Below, piece after piece: positions 7,641 to 15,277 of a DNA stretch of 23,767 nt. Position numbers and translations under genes: made by a program. Source of the stretch: Candidatus Omnitrophota bacterium (lineage in GTDB: Bacteria; Omnitrophota; Gorgyraeia; 1-14-0-20-64-10; JACQQZ01); contig JACQRF010000154.1 of assembly GCA_016206635.1 (NCBI GenBank), positions 1-23,767 of the forward strand. The letters are read 5' to 3'. Under the pieces are notes generated by a model. The model was not told the DNA's origin. It was given only the letters and a program-made list of their open reading frames with translations, and made no database searches. Position 1 is the first letter of the stretch, and each line of letters starts with the position of its first letter.

Positions 7641-8614
7641 CGATTTTCAGCGGCAACGCGAACCGGGCGCTGGCGACGGCGATCGGCGCCTATCTCCACG
7701 TGCCGCTGGGCGAGCTGGTCGTCGGACGATTCAGCGAGGGGGAGGTCCGGGTCAAGATCGAGCAGGACGTCCGCGGCCGCGACGCGTTCCTGATTCAGCC
7801 GACCTGCCCGCCGGTCAACGACCACCTGATGGAGCTGCTGATCATGATTGACGCGTTCCGGCGGGCCTCCGCCCGGCGGATCACGGCGGTCATCCCGTAT
7901 TACGGGTACGCCCGGCAGGACCGCAAGGACCAGCCGCGCGTGCCGATCACGGCGAAGCTGGTGGCGAATCTGATCACCGGGGCGGGGGCCGGCCGGGTGC
8001 TGACGATGGATCTGCACGCCCATCAGATCCAGGGGTTCTTCGACATCCCGTTGGATCACCTGTTCGCGGTCAACGTGTTCGTCGAGTATTTCGCGTCGTT
8101 GAACCTGCCGGACCCGGTCGTGGTGTCCCCGGATGTCGGCGGCGTCAAGATGGCGCGGGCCTACGCGAAGCGGCTGCGCTCGGCGTTCGCGATGGTGGAC
8201 AAACGCCGGATCAACGCCGAGGAGGCGGAGGTCCTGGACATCATGGGGCAGGTGCGCGGCAAGACCGCCATCATCGTGGACGATCTCGTGGCGACCGCCG
8301 GCTCGCTGGTGGAGGCGGTCAAGGCGCTGCAGGAGGCGGGGGCCCGGGACATCTACGCGGCGATCACCCACCCGATCTTATCCGGCCCGGCGACGGAGCG
8401 ATTGCGCGCCTCGCCATTGAAGGAGCTCGTCGTGACCGACACCGTCCCGATCGAGGCGGCTGCGCGGCTGCCGAAGGTCCGCGTGCTCAGCGTCGCCCCA
8501 TTGTTGGGCGAGGCGATTCGGCGGATTCACCGCGAAGAATCAGTGAGCTCGCTCTTTGAGGAAGGAGTGACGATCCGTGGAACCGATGCGACTCGAAGCG
8601 TCCGTTCGTCCTGA
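7622..8614 (+). CDS. prs: Ribose-phosphate pyrophosphokinase (PRPP synthetase)
   Basis: This enzyme makes PRPP from ribose-5-phosphate and ATP for nucleotide, histidine, tryptophan and NAD synthesis. Seen motifs are SGNANRALA near the start, GRFSEGEVRVKI (35-46), PVNDHLMELL (~64-73), PYYGYARQDRKDQPR (92-106), DLHAHQIQGFFD (130-141), and the PRPP-binding loop VDDLVATAGS (219-228). It has 330 residues; the last ~15 residues come from the overlap with rplY and extend past the usual family end. ATG 7622 fits the family start; AGAGGAG lies 12 bases upstream. Linkage of prs with rplY and pth is common in bacteria. Confidence 0.97.
   Translation: MRDNDLTIFSGNANRALATAIGAYLHVPLGELVVGRFSEGEVRVKIEQDVRGRDAFLIQPTCPPVNDHLMELLIMIDAFRRASARRITAVIPYYGYARQDRKDQPRVPITAKLVANLITGAGAGRVLTMDLHAHQIQGFFDIPLDHLFAVNVFVEYFASLNLPDPVVVSPDVGGVKMARAYAKRLRSAFAMVDKRRINAEEAEVLDIMGQVRGKTAIIVDDLVATAGSLVEAVKALQEAGARDIYAAITHPILSGPATERLRASPLKELVVTDTVPIEAAARLPKVRVLSVAPLLGEAIRRIHREESVSSLFEEGVTIRGTDATRSVRSS
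8562..8567 (+). promoter_or_regulatory. Ribosome binding site that fixes the rplY start
   Basis: AAGGAG lies nine bases before GTG 8577 and 18 before ATG 8586. The spacing favours the GTG start, so the bL25 protein begins MEPMRLEAS. The site lies inside the end of prs. Confidence 0.7.
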
Positions 8615-9299
8615 GACGGGCAAAAAGATCAGCCGGGTGCTGCGCCGGGCCGGCACGATTCCCGGCGTGGTCTACGGCGAAGGCCAGACCTCGACACCGA
8701 TTGCGCTGACGGCGAAAGACCTGGCGCGGGTGCTGCGCACGGCCGCCGGGGGCAACGTGCTGATCACGCTGGCCGTGCGCGCGGACGCGGCGCACCCCTC
8801 CCGCACGGTGCTGATCAAGGAGATCCAGCAACATCCGGTGACCGCCCAGGTGCTGCACGTCGATTTCCAGCAGGTCTCGCTGACCAAGCGCATCCAGGTG
8901 ACCGTCCCGCTGCAGTTCACCGGCGAGGCGGTCGGCGTCACGCAAGACGGCGGTCGGCTGGATCACCTGCTCTGGGAGGTCAAGGTCGAGTGTCTGCCGA
9001 CGGAGATCCCGAAGCGCGTGGACGTCGATGTCTCGGCGCTCAAGATCGGCGACAGTTTGTTGATCAAGGATCTCACCGTCTCTGCCGGCGTCACGCTGTT
9101 GCACGACCCGCAGGTCGGCGTGGCGGCCTGTCTGCCGCCGGTCGTCGAGAAGGCCCCCGAGGCCGTGGAGGGGGCGCCCGCCGAACCGGAGGTCATCACG
9201 GCGAAGAAGCCGGAGGCGGAGGAAGGGGCGCCGGCCGAGGCGAAGGCCCAGAAGGCGGAGAAGGCGCCGGAGAAGCCGGACAAGAAGCCTGAGAAGTAA
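8577..9299 (+). CDS. rplY: 50S ribosomal protein L25, long CTC type
   Basis: bL25 binds 5S rRNA. This is the long (CTC/TL5) form of 240 residues. It has the N-terminal 5S-binding barrel (RLEASVRPETGKKISRVLRR, GTIPGVVYGEG), the beta-rich C-terminal domain (VPLQFTGEAVGVTQDGG, LEVxVECLPTEIP-like segment, VSALKIGDSL), and an Ala/Glu/Lys-rich tail of about 45 residues likely to be disordered. It overlaps prs by 38 bases and ends three bases before pth. The tail has several repeated KAPE/KPE/APAE units, a low-complexity feature common in this protein's C-terminus. Confidence 0.95.
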   Translation: MEPMRLEASVRPETGKKISRVLRRAGTIPGVVYGEGQTSTPIALTAKDLARVLRTAAGGNVLITLAVRADAAHPSRTVLIKEIQQHPVTAQVLHVDFQQVSLTKRIQVTVPLQFTGEAVGVTQDGGRLDHLLWEVKVECLPTEIPKRVDVDVSALKIGDSLLIKDLTVSAGVTLLHDPQVGVAACLPPVVEKAPEAVEGAPAEPEVITAKKPEAEEGAPAEAKAQKAEKAPEKPDKKPEK

Positions 9300-9302
9300 T
9301 CG

Positions 9303-9875
9303 GTGCTGATGATCGTGGGGCTGGGGAATCCCGGCGCCGCCTACCGCGCCAGCCGGCACAATGTCGGGGCGATGGTCGTCCGGCGGGTCGCGGAGGGCGC
9401 CGGGATTCGCCTGAGCCGGCTCGTGGGTCCTGCCACCGCGGGTGAAGGACGACTGGGGCGCCAGCCGGTGGTGTTGGGGATCCCCCGGACGTTTATGAAC
9501 GAGTCGGGGATCGCCGTGCAAGCGCTCCTGGCCCGTTGGCCCGTGCCGTTGGCGTCGCTCCTCGTGGTGTGCGACGATGTCGCCCTGCCGTTTGGGGCGC
9601 TGCGGCTGCGTCCGCGCGGCTCGGACGGCGGCCATCGCGGCTTGCGGTCCATCGTGGGGGCGCTCGGCAGCGTTGAGTTCCCACGGTTGCGGGTGGGGAT
9701 TGGGCAGACCCCGCCCCCGAAGGCGCTGGACGCGTTTGTGCTGGCGCCGTTTGGCCGGCCGGAACAACCGCGGCTCCCGGATCTGTTGGAGGCGGCCGCT
9801 GTCGCTTGCACGGTGTGGAGCCGCGAGGGGATTGAGGCGGCGATGAATCGCTATAACAGAAAGGTAATCGAATGA
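9303..9875 (+). CDS. pth: Peptidyl-tRNA hydrolase
   Basis: Pth releases peptides from peptidyl-tRNA that has dropped off ribosomes. Seen are GLGNPG (6-11, with N9), catalytic H19 followed by N20, the FMN motif with N66, VCDDVALPFG with D92, and the GSDGGHRGL loop (107-114). In E. coli the last loop reads GGHNGL, where Asn114 contacts substrate. Here that residue is Arg112. The length of 190 residues is normal. The first codons are GTG CTG ATG, so the start is GTG 9303 or ATG 9309; no strong SD decides. It follows rplY by three bases, a frequent pairing. Confidence 0.95.
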   Translation: MLMIVGLGNPGAAYRASRHNVGAMVVRRVAEGAGIRLSRLVGPATAGEGRLGRQPVVLGIPRTFMNESGIAVQALLARWPVPLASLLVVCDDVALPFGALRLRPRGSDGGHRGLRSIVGALGSVEFPRLRVGIGQTPPPKALDAFVLAPFGRPEQPRLPDLLEAAAVACTVWSREGIEAAMNRYNRKVIE

Positions 9876-9896
9876 TGGTTAAGCTGTTGACCACGC

Positions 9897-9940
9897 AAGG
9901 AGGGGGACCAAGGGGGAACCCTTGCGGTGCCCCCTTGAGA
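9897..9940 (+). promoter_or_regulatory. Structured leader upstream of rpsF (two mutually exclusive hairpins after an SD-like AAGGAGG)
   Basis: An SD-like AAGGAGG (9897-9903) is followed by CAAGGGGG (9909-9916), which can pair perfectly with CCCCCTTG (9930-9937), enclosing 13 bases. The same left arm can instead pair as CAAGGG (9909-9914) with CCCTTG (9919-9924) around a GGAA loop. The two folds exclude each other. The outer hairpin would bring AAGGAGG to about seven bases of effective spacing from ATG 9940, an in-frame start six codons before the chosen rpsF start. Autoregulated leaders are known for rpsF operons, but I see no CCG trinucleotide in the loop, so this does not look like the S6:S18-binding motif as I remember it. 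Confidence 0.45.
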
Positions 9941-9957
9941 TGACAGGATACTCTGCG

Positions 9958-10302
9958 ATGGAGACTAACGATGTATATGAGGGGCTCTTCGTGCTGGACG
10001 GCGAGTTGTCCGAGGAGGCCCTGGCAAAAACCCAGCGGCAGATCACCGAGCAGATTGTCACGCTCGGCGGCGCGGTCGAGCGCCAGGAGCCGTGGGGCAA
10101 GCGGCGGCTGGCCTATCGGGTGCGCAAGCGGCGGGATGGGTTCTACTGGTTAGTGGTGTGCCGGCTCCCGGCGGCGGCCGTCGGGGCGCTGGTGTCATGG
10201 TGTGCCATGCAGGAATCGATCCTGCGCCGGTTGCTCGTGAGGGCGCCGGCGGTGGATCCTCAGCCGGTGGGGGCGACGACGACCAATGGCCAATCTCAAT
10301 AA
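9958..10302 (+). CDS. rpsF: 30S ribosomal protein S6
   Basis: bS6 pairs with bS18 in the 30S platform. The protein (114 residues from ATG 9958) shows YEGLFVLDGELSEEAL (7-22), VERQEPWGKRRLAYRVRKRRDGFYWL, the central strand pair of S6, and a Met-Gln-Glu-Ser-Ile-Leu-Arg-Arg segment typical of its second helix region. The tail is polar. AGGA lies nine bases before ATG 9958. ATG 9940 in the same frame is an alternative that adds six residues and would use the hairpin-linked SD upstream. It overlaps ssb by 17 bases in the usual rpsF-ssb-rpsR order. Confidence 0.94.
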   Translation: METNDVYEGLFVLDGELSEEALAKTQRQITEQIVTLGGAVERQEPWGKRRLAYRVRKRRDGFYWLVVCRLPAAAVGALVSWCAMQESILRRLLVRAPAVDPQPVGATTTNGQSQ

Positions 10303-10750
10303 AGTCATTTTGATCGGCAACATCACGCGCGATCCGGAGCTGCGGTACATCCCCAGCGGCACGGCGGTGGCCACGTTCACGGTGGCGACCAACCGGGCGT
10401 ACACGCTGGCGTCCGGCGAGAAGCGGGAGGAGAGCTGCTTTGTCCGGGTGGTGACATGGGGCCGGCAGGCGGAGTTGTGCGGGCAGTACCTGTCGAAAGG
10501 CAGCCCCGTCTGCGTCGAGGGACGCTTGCAGAGCCGGTCCTGGGAGACGCCGGACGGCCAGAAGCGCTCGACGATCGAAGTGGTCGCGCAGAACGTGCAA
10601 TTCTTGGGGAAGGCCGCGCCCAAGGCGTCCGAGGAGCTGACCGGGGCGTTGATGAAGGATGAGGTCCCCGCCGCGGTGGCGGCGGAGGAGCCGCCGGCCC
10701 ACGATGCGCCGCCGGCCGAGACCGCCACGCCCGGCGACGTCCCCTTTTAA
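10286..10750 (+). CDS. ssb: Single-stranded DNA-binding protein
   Basis: SSB coats single-stranded DNA in replication and repair. The protein has 154 residues. The OB fold occupies ~1-108: NKVILIGNITRDPELRYIPSG, FTVATNRAY, ESCFVRVVTWGRQAELC, YLSKGSPVCVEGRLQSRSW. A Pro/Ala/Glu-rich linker leads to the partner-binding acidic tip GDVPF at the very end, which matches the DxPF consensus. Its start lies 17 bases inside rpsF, and rpsR follows six bases after the stop. Confidence 0.97.
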   Translation: MANLNKVILIGNITRDPELRYIPSGTAVATFTVATNRAYTLASGEKREESCFVRVVTWGRQAELCGQYLSKGSPVCVEGRLQSRSWETPDGQKRSTIEVVAQNVQFLGKAAPKASEELTGALMKDEVPAAVAAEEPPAHDAPPAETATPGDVPF

Positions 10751-10756
10751 GCCGCC

Positions 10757-11020
10757 ATGGAAAAAAAGCGCATGGGCGCGGAGACGACCGACCGGCGGGA
10801 GCGCCGACATCCTTCGCGGCGCAAGCCGTGCAAATTCTGCGCGGACCGCCTCGAGACCCTCGATTATAAAGACGTGGCCCGCTTGCAGAAATTCACGTCC
10901 GAGCGCGGCAAGATTTTGCCGAGCCGCGTCTCCGGCAACTGCGCGGCGCACCAGCGCCAGCTTTCGCGGGCGATCAAGCGGGCCCGCCAGATCGCGCTGC
11001 TGCCGTACGTCGCGGAGTAA
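10757..11020 (+). CDS. rpsR: 30S ribosomal protein S18
   Basis: bS18 has 87 residues with a basic N-terminus, then the conserved PCKFC, DYKDVARLQKFTSERGKILPSR, and SGNCAAHQRQLSRAIKRARQIALLPY. The CxxC plus a third Cys and His near NCAAH suggests the zinc-binding (C+) form. Its stop codon is buried in a strong inverted repeat described separately, 62 bases before rplI. Confidence 0.97.
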   Translation: MEKKRMGAETTDRRERRHPSRRKPCKFCADRLETLDYKDVARLQKFTSERGKILPSRVSGNCAAHQRQLSRAIKRARQIALLPYVAE

Positions 11021-11058
11021 TCATCCTCGTGGCCGTGGTCGGCCCCGGGGATGATTAC
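11017..11058 (+). promoter_or_regulatory. Strong hairpin spanning the rpsR stop and the rpsR-rplI spacer
   Basis: GTAATCATCC (11017-11026) pairs perfectly with GGATGATTAC (11049-11058). Inside, a U-G wobble, C-G and G-C pairs, one mismatch and a GGCC/GGCC stem (11031-11034 with 11041-11044) close on the loop GTGGTC. The total is about 17 pairs in 42 bases. No T-run follows; the next bases lead to AAGGGG, the rplI ribosome binding site. It is better read as a processing, stability or attenuation element than as an intrinsic terminator. Confidence 0.6.
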
Positions 11059-11082
11059 GCAAACAATAAGGGGTTCTCACGC

Positions 11083-11526
11083 ATGGACGTGATTCTGATG
11101 CAGGATGTCCCGTCGCTGGGGGCGCAAGGGGCGGTGGTGACGGTGAAACCTGGCTACGCCCGGAATTATCTGCTCCCGCAGGGGTTGGCCCAGCCGGCCA
11201 CGCCCGCGAACACGCGGGCCATCGAGGCCCTGAAGCGGAAGCAGGCGGCGCAGGCGGCGGCGGCGCAGGCCGCGGCGCAACAAATGGCCGATCGGCTGGC
11301 GACGCTCTCCTGCACCATCCCGGCCTCGGTCGGCGAGCAGGAGAAGCTGCACGGGAGCGTGACCACCGCGGACATCGCCGAGGCGCTGCAGGGGCAGGGG
11401 ATCGCCGTGGAGAAACGGCAGCTGGTGCTGGAGGCCCCGATCACCCAGCTGGGCGTCTATAAGGTCCCGGTCAAGCTGCACCCGCAGGTCACCGCCACGG
11501 TGAAGGTGTGGATCGTCAAGGCGTAA
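11083..11526 (+). CDS. rplI: 50S ribosomal protein L9
   Basis: bL9 has two RNA-binding domains joined by a long helix. The sequence shows the N-terminal MDVILMQDVPSLGAQG and VKPGYARNYLLPQGLA, the Ala/Gln-rich connecting helix (~45-78), and the C-terminal domain with KLHGSVTTADIAEAL, GVYKVPVKLHP and the terminal VKVWIVKA. The length of 147 residues is normal. ATG 11083 has AAGGGG nine bases upstream. An in-frame start at 11029 would add 18 unrelated residues and lies within the hairpin. Confidence 0.96.
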   Translation: MDVILMQDVPSLGAQGAVVTVKPGYARNYLLPQGLAQPATPANTRAIEALKRKQAAQAAAAQAAAQQMADRLATLSCTIPASVGEQEKLHGSVTTADIAEALQGQGIAVEKRQLVLEAPITQLGVYKVPVKLHPQVTATVKVWIVKA

Positions 11527-12881
11527 CCGTCGCCAGCTCGTTGCTGGACAAACTCCCGCCGCAAAATCTCGAAGCGGAGCAGGCGGTCCTCGGGGCGATC
11601 TTGATGGATGAGAACGCCGTCGCCGTCGCCCTCGAGATGCTGGAGCCGCAGAGTTTTTACCGGGAAGGCCATCGGCTGGTGTTCGCCACCGTCATCGCCT
11701 TGTTCAATGACCACAAGCCGGTTGATCTCGTCACCCTCTCCAACGCGCTGAAGGCCAACGGGCAGCTGGAGGCCGTCGGCGGCGCCGGCTACCTGGCCAC
11801 GCTGGCGACGGCGGTCCCCACGGCGTCCAACGTGTCCTATTACGCCGGCATCGTCCGCGAGAAAGCGACCCTCCGCTACCTGATCAGCGCCGCCAGCCAG
11901 ATCGTCGCCGAAGGCTATGAGGGCCAAGACGACGTGGAGGGATTCCTCGATCGGGCCGAGCACCTGATTTTTGAGATCACCAGCCACAAGGCCGAGAACA
12001 CGTTCGTCCCGTTGCGCGAGCTCATCCACGGCTCGATGGAGACGATCGAGCAGTTGTTCCAGCGCAAGGCGGCGGTGACCGGCATTCCGACCGGCTTCCA
12101 CGACCTGGATGTGCAGACGGCCGGGTTGCAGAACGGCGATCTGGTCGTCATGGCGGGCCGGCCATCCATGGGCAAGAGCGCGTTGGTCACCTGCATCGCG
12201 GAGCATGCCGCGGTCGTCGAGCGGATTCCGACGGCGATGTTCAGCTTGGAGATGTCGAAGGCGCAGTTGGTGCAGCGCATGTTGTGCGCCCACGCCCGCG
12301 TGGACGCCCACAAGGTCCGGACCGGGTTCCTGGCGGCGTCCGATTGGCCGCGGCTGACCAGCGCGGCCGGCAAGCTGTCCGAGGCGCCGTTGTTCATTGA
12401 TGACTCGTCGGCGTTATCGGCCCTGGAGCTGCGCGCCAAGGCCCGGCGGCTCAAGTCGCAGCACAACATCGGCCTGATCGTCGTGGACTATCTCCAGATG
12501 ATGCGGGGGCCGTCGCGCTCGGAGAACCGCCAGCAGGAGATCTCCGAGATCTCCCGCTCGCTCAAGTCGCTGGCGAAAGAGCTCAATCTCCCCGTGATCG
12601 CCGTCAGCCAACTCTCCCGGTCGCCGGAGCGGCGCGAGGACCGCCGGCCGCAGCTGGCGGATTTGCGGGAGTCTGGGGCGATTGAACAGGACGCCGATCT
12701 GGTGGGCCTCCTCTACCGGGAGGAGTTCTACATGCAGAGCGAGGAGAACCGTGGCACCGCGGAGCTGATCATTGCCAAGCAACGCAACGGGCCGGTCGGC
12801 ACCATCCCGATGGCGTTCATCAAGGAATACACCCGCTTCGAGAACCTGTCCCGGCGCCACGACGGCGCCGAGCCCGCCTGA
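11508..12881 (+). CDS. dnaB: Replicative DNA helicase DnaB
   Basis: This is the hexameric 5'-3' helicase at the replication fork. The N-terminal domain starts LPPQNLEAEQAVLGAILMD (16-34). The RecA-like motor has Walker A GRPSMGKS (217-224), FSLEMSK (H1a region, 245-251), Walker B LIVVDYLQMM (323-332) and the DLRESGAIEQDADLVGLLYRE segment (385-405) with the arginine-finger region. It has 457 residues, normal for the family. GTG 11508 overlaps rplI by 19 bases and has no clear SD. TTG 11541 is an alternative that would give MLDKLPPQNL and a 14-base gap. The order rplI-dnaB is widely conserved. Confidence 0.96.
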   Translation: MDRQGVTVASSLLDKLPPQNLEAEQAVLGAILMDENAVAVALEMLEPQSFYREGHRLVFATVIALFNDHKPVDLVTLSNALKANGQLEAVGGAGYLATLATAVPTASNVSYYAGIVREKATLRYLISAASQIVAEGYEGQDDVEGFLDRAEHLIFEITSHKAENTFVPLRELIHGSMETIEQLFQRKAAVTGIPTGFHDLDVQTAGLQNGDLVVMAGRPSMGKSALVTCIAEHAAVVERIPTAMFSLEMSKAQLVQRMLCAHARVDAHKVRTGFLAASDWPRLTSAAGKLSEAPLFIDDSSALSALELRAKARRLKSQHNIGLIVVDYLQMMRGPSRSENRQQEISEISRSLKSLAKELNLPVIAVSQLSRSPERREDRRPQLADLRESGAIEQDADLVGLLYREEFYMQSEENRGTAELIIAKQRNGPVGTIPMAFIKEYTRFENLSRRHDGAEPA

Positions 12882-12891
12882 CGCGCCCGTC

Positions 12892-12921
12892 TTGAAAACG
12901 CCGCGCGGCTCGTGGTACACT
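12892..12921 (+). promoter_or_regulatory. Candidate sigma-70 promoter for the bamA-lpx operon
   Basis: TTGAAA (12892-12897) and TACACT (12916-12921) are 18 bases apart, and TG at 12913-12914 makes an extended -10. A start point about seven bases after the -10 would fall near 12928, three bases before ATG 12931. No SD lies upstream of that ATG, so the bamA mRNA may be leaderless or almost so. Confidence 0.6.
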
Positions 12922-12930
12922 GCGCCAATT

Positions 12931-15255
12931 ATGGCTGTCCTGTCTCGACGGATCGCGTGGCTCTGCCTCTGGGGGCTGCTCGCCGCCGCCCCCGCCATCG
13001 CGGAGCCGGAGGCCGCCGATCTGTCCGAGGCGCAAGCGGCCCCCGCCGCGCAGGAGGTCAAGGCGGTGGAGGTGCAGGGGAACCACCTGATCGCCACCGC
13101 TACCATCCTGGCCAAGGTCAAAACGCGGCCCGGCAACCCATTCTCGCAGGAAGTCCTCGACGAAGACATCCGCCGGTTGTACGCGACCGGGTTCTTCGTC
13201 GATGTCGCCACGGAGATCCGGGACTATCAGGCGGGCGTGCTCGTCCGGTTCCTGCTCAAGGAGCGGCCGGTGATCGCCGGGATCGTGATCGCCGGGAACA
13301 CGGCGCTTCGCGAGCCGGCGATCCGCAAGGTGTTGACGTCGAAAGAGAACGAGATGCTGGACCGCCGGACCCTCAAGGACGACCTGGACGCCATCGAGCG
13401 CCTCTACCGCGAGAAGGGGTTCCAGCTTGCGGAGGTGACGCACGACGTGAAACTCGACGAGGCCACCAACAAGGCCACCGTCACCATCACGGTCATTGAG
13501 GGCAAGAAGGTCGTGATCAAGCGCCTGACGTTCGACGGCAACCGGGCGTTCCCCGACCGGCGGCTGCGGAAGCTGATGGCGACCCGCCGCGGCGGGTTCT
13601 TCATCCCCGGCTACTATCGCGAGGAGGTGCTCGAGGATGACCTCGAGAAACTCCGCGATTTTTACCGGAAGGCGGGGTATTCGGACGTCCAGGTGGACAA
13701 GGCCGTGACGTTCGACGACGCCCGGAAATCGCTGGCCATCACGATCACGATCGACGAGGGGCGGCAGTACCTCGTCGGCGAGATCGCCATCGAGGGGAAC
13801 ACGCAAATCCCCGATGCCGAGCTGCGCCGGCGGCTGACGCTGATGCCCGGCGCGCCATTCAGCCAGGAGGCGCTGCGGGAGAACGCCGTCAACCTGCAGA
13901 CCGCCTATTTCGCGCTGGGATACATGACCAACCGGGTCGAGCCGAACACCGTCCTCAACCCGGCGACGGGGAAGGTGGACATCACGTACGCGATTACCGA
14001 GGGGGGGATCACCTACGTCGAAGAGGTGATCGTCCAGGGCAATACCAAGACGAAAGACCCGGTGATCCGGCGCGAGATCCGCGTGGCCCCCGGCGAGCGG
14101 TTCGACGGCGAGAAGCTGCGCCGCTCCAAGGAGCGGTTGTATAACCTGGGGTATTTCGAGGAAGTGACGCTGGACACGGCGCCCGGCTCGGACCCGGGCC
14201 ACCGCGATCTGGTGGTCAACGTCAAGGAGGCCAAGACCGGCGAGTTCTCGTTCGGCGGCGGCTTCAGCTCGACCGACCGGCTCCTGGGGTTCGCCGAGGT
14301 CACCCAGCGGAACTTCGATCTGCTCAACTGGCCGACGTTCACCGGCGGGGGGCAGGAGCTGCGCCTGCGCGGGACCACCGGCAGCCGCCGCCGCGACCTG
14401 CTGCTCAGCTTCACGGAGCCGTGGATGCTGGGGACGCCGTATCTGTTCGGCGTGGACGCGTACGACCGCGTCCGCGACCGCGGCGACGGCTACAGCTTCG
14501 ACCTCGGGCGCCGCGGGACGAATCTTCGGACCGGCCACGCCCTGTCGGAGTATAATCGCTGGGACGCGGTCTACCGGCTGGAGCGGGCGTCCGTGGAGAA
14601 CGTGTCGGACACGGCCTCCGCCGACCTGAAGGCCGAGACCGGCCGCCGGACCGTGAGCAGCGTGCGCCTGCAGTTCTCCCGGGATACCCGCGACAACCGG
14701 TTCTTCCCGAAGCGAGGCTACTCGGCATTTCTGGCCGGGGAAGTGGCCGGCTCGCTGCTGGGCGGCAGTCGCGACTTCGTGAAGTTGACCTGGGGCGGCA
14801 GCCGGTTCTACGAGCCGTTCAAAGAACAGGTGCTGGAGCTGACCGCCAACTTCGGATTGGCCGACTCGTTCGGCGATTCGAACTCGGTGCCGATCTTCGA
14901 GCGGTTCTTCGCCGGCGGCGCCGATACGATCCGCGGCTACAAGGAGCGCCGGGTCGGGCCGAAAGACCGGGCGTCGCGCGACCCGATCGGCGGCGAATCC
15001 ATGATCCTCGGGACGGTCGAGTACAGCATCCCGATCGCCTCGTTCTTGCGGGGCGCCGTCTTCTATGACCTCGGCAACGTGTATGAGCGGTTCCAGGAGT
15101 TCGCGACGGAAGGGCTGAAATCGGGCACCGGCGTGGGTGTGCGCGTCAAAACGCCGTTCGGCCCAATGAAGCTGGACATTGGCTATCCGCTGAACCCCGA
15201 TGCGGGCGAGAAGCGAGGGGTTCGGTTCCACTTCTCCGCCAGTCGGGATTTTTAG
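12931..15255 (+). CDS. bamA: Outer membrane protein assembly factor BamA
   Basis: BamA is the Omp85 core of the BAM complex and inserts beta-barrels into the outer membrane. The protein has 774 residues: a signal peptide at ~1-24 (RR n-region, cleavage after AIA), five POTRA domains over ~35-435 (repeated EG/QGN segments such as VEVQGN, IAGNTALRE, FDGNRAF, IEGNTQIPD, VQGNTKTKD), and a 16-strand-type barrel to the end. The lid-loop motif is RGY at 668-670 (IRGYKERRVGP), and the protein ends in an aromatic residue (SASRDF), as expected for barrel proteins. It is the first gene of the envelope operon, with Skp next, 22 bases downstream. Confidence 0.97.
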   Translation: MAVLSRRIAWLCLWGLLAAAPAIAEPEAADLSEAQAAPAAQEVKAVEVQGNHLIATATILAKVKTRPGNPFSQEVLDEDIRRLYATGFFVDVATEIRDYQAGVLVRFLLKERPVIAGIVIAGNTALREPAIRKVLTSKENEMLDRRTLKDDLDAIERLYREKGFQLAEVTHDVKLDEATNKATVTITVIEGKKVVIKRLTFDGNRAFPDRRLRKLMATRRGGFFIPGYYREEVLEDDLEKLRDFYRKAGYSDVQVDKAVTFDDARKSLAITITIDEGRQYLVGEIAIEGNTQIPDAELRRRLTLMPGAPFSQEALRENAVNLQTAYFALGYMTNRVEPNTVLNPATGKVDITYAITEGGITYVEEVIVQGNTKTKDPVIRREIRVAPGERFDGEKLRRSKERLYNLGYFEEVTLDTAPGSDPGHRDLVVNVKEAKTGEFSFGGGFSSTDRLLGFAEVTQRNFDLLNWPTFTGGGQELRLRGTTGSRRRDLLLSFTEPWMLGTPYLFGVDAYDRVRDRGDGYSFDLGRRGTNLRTGHALSEYNRWDAVYRLERASVENVSDTASADLKAETGRRTVSSVRLQFSRDTRDNRFFPKRGYSAFLAGEVAGSLLGGSRDFVKLTWGGSRFYEPFKEQVLELTANFGLADSFGDSNSVPIFERFFAGGADTIRGYKERRVGPKDRASRDPIGGESMILGTVEYSIPIASFLRGAVFYDLGNVYERFQEFATEGLKSGTGVGVRVKTPFGPMKLDIGYPLNPDAGEKRGVRFHFSASRDF

Positions 15256-15277
15256 TCCACGCAGCGAGGGTCTAGCC

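Noticed and set aside
9832..9858. TTGAGG and TATAAC as a promoter for the rpsF operon
   Set aside because: The spacing is only 15 bases and both boxes lie inside the end of pth. Too weak to annotate.
9909..9937. Known S6:S18-binding rpsF leader motif
   Set aside because: The hairpin lacks the CCG trinucleotide I would expect, so only a generic structured leader is claimed.
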